Below, piece after piece: positions 57,900 through 64,000 of a DNA stretch of 64,000 nt. The notes under the pieces were generated by a model. It was given only the letters and a program-made list of their open reading frames with translations, had not been told where the DNA came from and ran no database searches. Positions within the stretch are counted from its first letter, which is position 1. Every line of letters starts with the position of its first letter. Position numbers and translations under genes: made by a program. Origin of the DNA: Acanthococcus lagerstroemiae (taxonomy: Eukaryota > Arthropoda > Insecta > Hemiptera > Eriococcidae); NCBI GenBank assembly GCA_031841125.1, contig CM063106.1, forward strand, positions 44,319,806 to 44,383,805. Reading direction: 5' to 3'.

Positions 57900-58089
57900 A
57901 TGATGAATCCGCAAATGATGGATTGTAAAAATACCTCGTATTCATATTGCAATCCCTCTTTTGTTGTAATAAATCAAGAAGTAGAAATATTGAAAAAGCA
58001 AACCAAGGAAAATGCAGACATCGTGACAAAATTCATCGCCGAGCAGGAGTCGTTTTCGTTGAAATATTTCAAATATCAGGAAGTTACCG
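57900..58089 (+). CDS. STAT: STAT, fourth coding exon (residues 126-189)
   Basis: Acceptor TTTGTTCTTAG, donor GTAAGT at 58090, phase 0 to phase 1. Encodes the linker and the first coiled-coil helix: VVINQEVEILKKQTKENADI and EQESFSLKYFKYQEVT. The exon starts with two in-frame ATG codons, so an N-terminally truncated product from an internal promoter is formally possible, but the reading frame runs through from upstream. Confidence 0.95.
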
Positions 58090-58191
58090 GTAAGTGATTC
58101 GGATGCCAGTTTCGAGTCTATATTATTACAAATACTGTTATTTTTCAGTACTTATGTAGAATTGTTACACGTTCATTGTTGTAAATTGCAG

Positions 58192-58307
58192 AGGACTTGA
58201 AACGTCGCCAACAAATCGTAAATGGCCAGGCTACTCAAGAGCATTTGTTTGTGATCAACAAGTTGAAAGATCAAATTCAACAGCGCGAATTTGAGCTTCA
58301 GCAGAGA
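58192..58307 (+). CDS. STAT: STAT, fifth coding exon (residues 189-227)
   Basis: Acceptor TAAATTGCAG ending at 58191, donor GTACGT at 58308. Completes a split Glu codon and encodes DLKRRQQIVNGQATQEHLFV and KLKDQIQQREFELQQR, a charged coiled-coil helix. Confidence 0.94.
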
Positions 58308-58397
58308 GTACGTGATCAACCGATTTTCCTTGGATTCTAATTTACCCTTGGTGTTTTGTAAAATTCGGTGTCACTACAAAATGTGTTGATTGTACAG

Positions 58398-58579
58398 GTT
58401 GCCTCGTTGAAAGAGCTACAGTTGCTTATTATAGACAGGCTGAAAGAGAAATCGTCGAGTGTCAGCAACATTATTAGTCGAGTTCTCGACAAAGAACTAT
58501 TGTCGTGGAAAAGAAGCCAACAACTGGCTGGTAATGGCTCTGATTTTGATACAAGTCACTTGGATATTTTACAGACTTG
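58398..58579 (+). CDS. STAT: STAT, sixth coding exon (residues 228-288)
   Basis: Acceptor GATTGTACAG, donor GTAAGC at 58580, phase 2 (Trp288 split). Encodes VASLKELQLLIIDRLKEKSS and the highly conserved ELLSWKRSQQLAGNG block followed by HLDILQTW, which is diagnostic of the STAT coiled coil, STAT5 type. Confidence 0.97.
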
Positions 58580-58782
58580 GTAAGCTTCAATTTCTCGATT
58601 CTAGTATGTATGAATTTAATGCGTGAGTGAATGTTATAATGATCACCTCTCATTCACTGGCCCTGTTGTTTCCAGTCTGTTTGTTTGCACTGATTTTCCA
58701 GTAGTAATGTTGATATACTGTACGAACGCTGTGAAACTATGTTAATATCTGTAACTAATAACCTAATGGTATTTCATTTCAG

Positions 58783-58950
58783 GTACGAAGGATTGGCTGA
58801 AATCATCTGGGGTAACTTGACTCAAGTAAAAGAAACTCGACGCGTTGCGGGTGTGATCGCTTCAGTCATAACAGACTCCACGACCATTGTCAATAGTCTT
58901 ACCGAATTGAATGGAAAATTCAACCATTATTTTACTACTATAGTGTACAA
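58783..58950 (+). CDS. STAT: STAT, seventh coding exon (residues 288-344)
   Basis: Acceptor TTTCATTTCAG, donor GTGAGT, phase 2 at its end. Encodes YEGLAEIIWGNLTQVKETRR and the last coiled-coil helices, then FNHYFTTIVYK. The next exon, 4.5 kb away, completes the split codon as Asn followed by [11 protein letters not shown]. Confidence 0.95.
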
Positions 58951-59035
58951 GTGAGTTTCTGAATGTCACACAAATTTTTGTCACCGTATGTTGAAGTGCA
59001 TCTAACCTTGATGTAAGTGACAGAAGGATCAGTAT

Positions 59036-60440
59036 GTTCAATTTATACCGAAAAAAACAGGAGCAGATATGTGTGAAAATTATCGCACAATTAGTCTTCT
59101 TTTGCATGCGTCAAAAATATTATTGAGAATAGAATAGATGCAGAATTATAAGAGATGATCAGTTTGGATTTAGAAAAAGTAGAGGTACTAGGGAAGCATT
59201 GTTAGCTTTGAGATTAATTGTAGATAGGAGATTCAAAAAGGGGCATGATAAATATATGGCATTCGTTGATATTTAAAAAGCTTTTGACAATGTTAAATAA
59301 GATGAAATGTTTGATATTCTAAAAAAATATAAGAATAAAGTTTAAAGAAAGACAAGTTATTTTAAACTTCTATAAAGGACAGAAAGTCACGTTAAGAATA
59401 GAAGGAGAGAAAGGGGAGGCTAATATAAAAAAAGGTGTAAGGCAGGGGTGTTCCTTATCTCCAGTATTATTTAATTTGTACATAGAGTAGGCCATAAAAG
59501 AAATGAAAGAAAAATTTGAAATAGGTATTACTATAAGTCACATGGAGAGCGTCCCTCCGGTCACTGATGTGATACTCGAAAGGGTAGTTTTCGGGGCCGG
59601 GGGTGCGGTGTCATAGGGGCCACTTTGGCATGCGTGCATCGCCATACGTCCCACCATACACCAAGTTACATGGAGAGCGAGTAAAGATGCTCAGGTTTGC
59701 AGATGATATTGTCTTACTCGTATTAGCTGACAGGAGTATTGATTTGGAAAACATTTTAAATGGAATGGATGAGATTTTGAGTATAGAATATCGTATAAGA
59801 ATAAATAAAGACTAAAGTAATGGTATGTAATCGATGTGGAGATAATAGCTTAGATATAAATATTGTACAGGAAAAGATGAGGAAGTAAGTGAATTTTGCT
59901 ATTCAGGGAGTAAAATAACAAAAGGGATATTACCTAATAGTAGAATAACACAAGTCAAATTAGCATTTTATTGGAAAATTAATCTTTTCAAATCAAAAAT
60001 AAATCTGGAAATCAAAAAATTGTTCTTGAAAACTTATGTTTGGAGTGTAGCCTTGTATGGATGTGAAACGTGGACAATAGAACCAGAGAAGAGAAGGATC
60101 GAAGTCTTTGAGATGTGGTGCTATAGCCGGATACTTAGCATCAAATGGATAGATAAGGTAAGAAATGAGGAAGTAGGTACTTAACAGAGTAGGAGGTAAA
60201 ATGGATATTTGGAATTGTGTGAAGAGAAGGAGAGATAAACTAACAGAGCATAGTTTTAGGCCCCCAGAAATAATAGCACTGCTGCTAGAAGGAAGAGTGA
60301 AGGGAAAGAATTGGGTAGGGGTCGGCAAAGATTCCAGTATGTTCAACAGATAATCAAGGATGTGAAATGTAAGTGTTGTTACGAAATGAAAGATCTTGCA
60401 CTAGGTAGGGAGAATTGGAGAGCTGCATCAAACCGGTCGT
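59036..60440 (+). pseudogene. LINE reverse transcriptase fragment, sense orientation
   Basis: Plus-strand blocks in order are CENYRTISLLLHASKI (about 59075), FGFRKSRGTREALLALRLIV (about 59165), KYMAFVDI with a stop then KAFDN (about 59255), KKGVRQGCSLSPVLFNLYIE (59430-59487), MLRFADDIVLLVLADRS (about 59690) and LYGCETWTIEPEKRRIEVFE (about 60053). The order is that of an RT palm, the FADD catalytic centre and the C-terminal region. Stops and frameshifts abound. The family differs from the RTE copies on the other strand. A SINE-like insert interrupts it between the fifth palm motif and FADD. Confidence 0.85.
59552..59662. mobile_element. SINE-like short insertion, copy 2 (111 bp)
   Basis: Flanked by 17-bp direct repeats, AAGTCACATGGAGAGCG (59535-59551) and AAGTTACATGGAGAGCG (59663-59679), one mismatch. 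It shares GGTGTC...GGCC, TTTGGCATGCGTGCATCG and CATACGYCCC with the copy at 19547-19660; the 5' half is more diverged. It lies inside the LINE RT, cleanly splitting its frame. Confidence 0.8.
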
Positions 60441-60539
60441 AAGAATTAACAGTTTCACGAATAATTGATGAACTGCTTGTGAAAACATCTTAAGTTAGTT
60501 TTGAAATTTCGACTTTGCCACTAGATAGCGCTATATCCG

Positions 60540-60598
60540 CAATTATAATAATCATAATTATAATTATTATTATTATTATTATTAATAGTAATAATAAA
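60540..60598. repeat. ATT/AAT microsatellite
   Basis: Run of ATAATT then (TTA)n and AATAGTAATAATAA. Confidence 0.85.
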
Positions 60599-60673
60599 CA
60601 GCGTTTTTATTGGGTATCCGGGTTTTCCGCACGTTTACATATCTACTTATACAGCGTTTTTGCTCGTGTGGCA

Positions 60674-62440
60674 CTACGTGCCGTGAGTAGTGAGGAGGTC
60701 ACGATTTCCCCCCCCCTCCTTTTTCCTTTTTTCTCTACCCGCCCATTTCTGGGCATACGCCTCCCTTTTCCTCTTCCATTTTTCCCTGTCCAGGGTCTGC
60801 CATCTCCACAAGGGCCCGAGTTCCTTTTGGAATTCGTCTCTCCAGCGAGTTATTGGTCTGCCTCTTCCGCCTTTGAATCCGTATGGAGTCCACGCCTCCA
60901 CTTTTCTCTTCCACCTCCCATCTTGTCTTGAAATGTGACCCCCATATCTCCATGTTGACCTTTTTACTTCCTCTCCAATGTCTTCTAGCCCCAGTTTTGC
61001 CCTGATTGTTGCTATCCCCACTTTATGTTTCTTTTTAATATTCAGCATACTGCGCTCCATTGCTCTTTGTGTAGTATTTAGCTTGTTTATATTAGTTTTT
61101 GTCAGTGCCCGAGTCTGTGTTCCATATGTTAGGGCCGGTTGGACGCAACTGCGCCAGACTTCCGCCTTGGTCTGTATTGAAAGTTTGCCCTTGTAGACAC
61201 TTTTTTGATTCCAATACTTACTCCACCCATTTTTTGTCCTAGCTGAAATTTCCTTTTCTCTGGCATTTCTAAATGACAAGATTTGCCCTAGGTACTTTAC
61301 TTCGTCAAGTCATTTAATGTTTTCGCCTAGTAATGATACGTGAGTTTTTTGTGCATTTCATAGTAATTGGGTTTTGTCCATGTTTACACTTAGCCTTGCG
61401 TATTTTCATACATTGATGAACTCCTTTGCATTGCTTACTAGTTCATACATGTCTTTTGCAATTAGCAACGTCGTCCACGAATCACAGGTTATTCATCAGG
61501 TACTCCCCTTCGATTTTTATTCCTCTCTCCTCCCTATCTAGTTGGCGCATCGCTTCCTCCAGAACGCAGTTAAACGGATTGAGTGACAGTGGGTCCCCCT
61601 GTCTGACTCCTCTTTCTATACTGAAATTTTCCCCACGTTTGTCCAGCTTTACATATGCTGTGGCATCATCATAGAGATTTTTAATTAGATTTATTTCTTT
61701 TTGCTCAGCCCCTTGTGCCTTTAGTGCCTTCAACAGATATCTATGGTTCATCGAGTAGAACGCTTTTGAGAAATCAGTAAAAAGAAGAAAAATTTCAAAA
61801 TTATACTCATTAGCTTTTTAATAAATTAGTTGTTTTAAGGTAAAAATTTGGTCCATTGTGGAGAAGTTTTTTCTAAACCCGGCTTGCTCTCTGGTCAAGT
61901 TGTGGGTACAGTCTGTCTTTCAGACCTTTCATGAATAATTTCTCTAAATTAAATGTAAGGCTGATAGGCCTGTAATTTTTGATTTCTTTATTTCCTTTTT
62001 TGTATAGAATAATTTCTGCCTCCCTCCATTGGATAGGGGTTACTTCCTCTTCCAAAATCCTATTGAAAAGTTTAGTTAATACAGGAATCAGTTCATCTGC
62101 GAAAGGTTTGAAGGACCCACTGCTAATCCCATCTGGATCCGCCGCTTTGTCCACCTTAACCGAGTGAATTGCTTTCTTCACTTCTACTTGAAATATATAT
62201 GGGGTATCCATAGTGTTTGACGTTTCCTTCCTCGACCTTCGGTTCCTCTTTCCCCTTCTCCTCGTATAATTCCCTGAAAAATTCAGTAGCAATGTTTACA
62301 ATATTTTCCCGGATAGTGACTTTCTCTCTTTTTGAGTTGCGCATGCTGGGGATGAGTTTTTTACTTGTGAATAGTCCTCTGTTCCAATATTCTCTGGTTG
62401 GTAAATTCTTATTTTCCATGTTGAGTATTACTACTGATGG
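60674..62440 (-). pseudogene. RTE-type LINE fragment (RT to C-terminus), antisense to STAT
   Basis: Minus-strand order is a linker (about 62420-62290), VEVKKAIHSVKVDKAADPDG (about 62190), an EAEIILYKKGNKEIKNYRPI RT motif (about 62020), MNHRYLLKALKAQGAEQKEI (61751 downward), ERGVRQGDPLS (about 61610), a degraded FVDD at the FADD position (about 61470), and a 201-codon open C-terminal part (61279-60677). That part contains RWKRKVEAWTPYGFKGGRGR, PITRWRDEF and DREKWKRKREAYAQKW, a typical RTE C-terminus. Stops lie between blocks and the endonuclease is absent. Confidence 0.85.
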
Positions 62441-63475
62441 TGATGATCATCATACTTGAACCCTATATTATTTCTTACCCCCCCCCCTCCTCCTCCTCTT
62501 CCCAATAGAAAAAATTAAGACTTCACTGATTAGTGATAAAAATGGCAAAAAATTCCTTATTTTCGCACGTTTACGATCAAAGTTTACCAACTAGCCAACT
62601 TGATGAAAGGAAAAGGGATCCCGTCCCCTAGTCACTTCTCTCCTGCCGCTATTGGATCTTCATGGTGTTTGAACACTTTTTTCGCCACAACGACGAATTA
62701 TTGTTGTTATTAGTTCGATTGTAAATGAATTTAGGATGAATTACAATATGATGAGTGCATGATGACATCACAGTCGTCCATTTCACGGATGTTTTTTGTC
62801 CGCTGTTAGGGACGGTTGTTTTAGTGGTACTTCGTCACCTTTCGTATTTCTTCCATTCCATACCGAATCTCTATCAGTATTTTATTTTATTTTTTTCAGT
62901 AAAGTTGTAATCATAATTTTTAGTTTGATGTTTCATAATATTCTTTATCGATTTCCTGCTGCGAGAAACGAGCATTATTATTCACTCGGCAGTTCTTTCC
63001 TCATATTTGTCCGTAATGAGTAATTGCTGATATTGTTCTTATATGTGATCAATCACTAAATCTTATCATTACTATCTCTTTCAACCAACTATAGCTTTAT
63101 TGTGATGCTAATTTATCGATTGCATGATTTATCTCCCAAATTTGGCATGGTACCTATCACCGTCATCTATCTAAAATCTGGAAAATCCTTGTATTTGCAT
63201 CCGGTTTTTTTAATTATTATTATTATTATTATTTTACAATGTGGTATTTATTCAGAGTAATTTTGTATGGTTCTGCATTTCTGTCTTTCAAATCGTAATA
63301 AGAGAACTTACCGCGTATATCACTATCTGAACTTGAACGATTCAAATAATGAAAGGAAATTGAGCGTCTGCATAAAATGTTACCATACTGAACGTGATAT
63401 CTCTAAATTAATTTATTAGGTTATGACCAAATATTATATGTTCGTATACGATTATGTATTGTCTGAAAATTACAG

Positions 63476-63590
63476 TACGTTCATTCTTGAGAAACAGCCA
63501 CCTCAAGTGATGAAGACAAACACACGATTCTCGGCCAAGGTCCGTTTCTTAGTCGGTGGTAAACTGAATGTCAATCTAAACCCGCCTCAG
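63476..63590 (+). CDS. STAT: STAT, eighth coding exon (residues 344-382)
   Basis: Acceptor GAAAATTACAG, donor GTAATT, phase 0 at the end. Encodes [20 protein letters not shown] and [13 protein letters not shown], the opening strands of the STAT DNA-binding domain and its most conserved stretch. Confidence 0.97.
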
Positions 63591-63714
63591 GTAATTTCAG
63601 TTCTGTAGTAATTCCTGTTATCTCAACTTGAAAATGGAAATATCGACTGAATATAGTGTACTTTTTCACGATTTTACATAATTTATTTAAATGTTCACAT
63701 TACTATTTATCTAG

Positions 63715-63890
63715 GTGAAAGTCTCAATAATCAGCGAAGCACAAGCTAATTTCTTGTTCGCCGAGAAAGTCTTGAGAGGAGAAGGCAATGGTGGAAAGGC
63801 TATGCGGAGTGAAGGAAGCGGTGAAATATTGAACAACACCGGTACTATGGAGTACGATCAAACATCAAAACAACTTTCGATCACATTCAG
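63715..63890 (+). CDS. STAT: STAT, ninth coding exon (residues 383-441)
   Basis: Acceptor TATTTATCTAG, donor GTACAT, phase 2. Encodes VKVSIISEAQANFLFAEKVL, an Gly/Arg-rich loop, then GSGEILNNTGTMEYDQTSKQ and LSITFR, continuing the DNA-binding domain (GEILNN and MEY motifs of the family). Confidence 0.97.
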
Positions 63891-63976
63891 GTACATTAAT
63901 ATCCTGTCTGTTTCTTCAAAATTTTAATTATAAAAATTATCATTGTTGATTTTCTTTGCTGTTTTCATCTTTCTAG

Positions 63977-64000
63977 AAATATGCAGTTAAAGAAAATCAA
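63977..64000 (+). CDS. STAT: STAT, tenth coding exon, start only (window edge)
   Basis: Acceptor CATCTTTCTAG ends at 63976. The first base completes Arg441, then NMQLKKI follows, matching the NMxLKxIK block of the STAT DNA-binding domain. The rest of the DNA-binding domain, the linker, SH2 domain and tyrosine tail lie beyond the window. Confidence 0.93.

Larger units (their letters stand above)
58951..63475 (+). other. STAT: STAT intron between coiled-coil and DNA-binding exons (4.5 kb)
   Basis: GT-AG, phase 2. Contains two LINE fragments in opposite orientation, a SINE-like insertion, an ATT microsatellite and about 1 kb (62460-63475) with nothing recognised. Confidence 0.9.

Noticed and set aside
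57900..58089. ATG-ATG at the start of exon four as the true STAT start
   Set aside because: The upstream exons encode a complete, conserved N-domain and join in phase. At most it could serve a minor isoform.
59552..59662. SINE-like insert as a hammerhead ribozyme (CTGATG...GAAA)
   Set aside because: The bases between the two core boxes do not form a stem and the other copy lacks the boxes.
1..64000. CRISPR arrays, tRNA or rRNA genes
   Set aside because: No regular repeat-spacer array and no recognisable tRNA or rRNA sequence was seen.

Overview
The window is eukaryotic, AT-rich and dense in transposable elements. Its one host gene reads on the + strand and is the 5' half of a STAT transcription factor gene. 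Ten coding exons (about 448 codons) give the N-domain, the coiled coil and the start of the DNA-binding domain, and the gene runs off the right edge. All splice sites are GT-AG and all exon phases join cleanly. The STAT5-like sequence, the huge repeat-filled introns and the mix of RTE/Jockey LINEs, a Ty3/gypsy element, piggyBac, Harbinger and hAT elements suggest an insect. Hemiptera is only a guess.

Layout. Positions 1-11168 lie upstream of the first coding exon and hold an RTE endonuclease/RT fragment cut by the window edge, several small nested DNA transposons, decayed piggyBac and Harbinger transposases, a 43-bp tandem repeat and a LINE RT remnant. Exons with the start codon (11171) and the N-domain lie at 11169-11298 and 12043-12199. 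A 45.3-kb intron (12200-57455) follows. The next seven coding exons are compact (57456-63890), except for a 4.5-kb intron holding two oppositely oriented LINE fragments and a SINE-like insertion. The tenth exon starts at 63977.

The big intron is a stack of insertions. An old fragment carrying a SWIM/YqaJ-like coding remnant was hit by a young Ty3/gypsy element (minus strand, intact 1404-codon Gag-Pol frame, LTRs about 98% identical). That element's 3' LTR is split at its (TA)n tract: 59 bp lie at 22563-22621 and the other 132 bp at 51006-51137. Between them lie 28.4 kb of DNA in two blocks bordered by TA-rich tracts. One block (about 22.76-39.19 kb) holds fold-back elements, long palindromes and LINE remnants. 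The other (39254-50982) is an 11.7-kb unit with terminal inverted repeats of about 1.7-1.9 kb around a 105-bp minisatellite. The insert looks older inside than the LTR it interrupts. That implies either movement as one large unit into a TA microsatellite or an assembly join through TA repeats, and it is the most interesting structure here.

Nothing here is an operon or a prokaryotic system. Apart from STAT and the gypsy Gag-Pol frame, no coding region appears intact.
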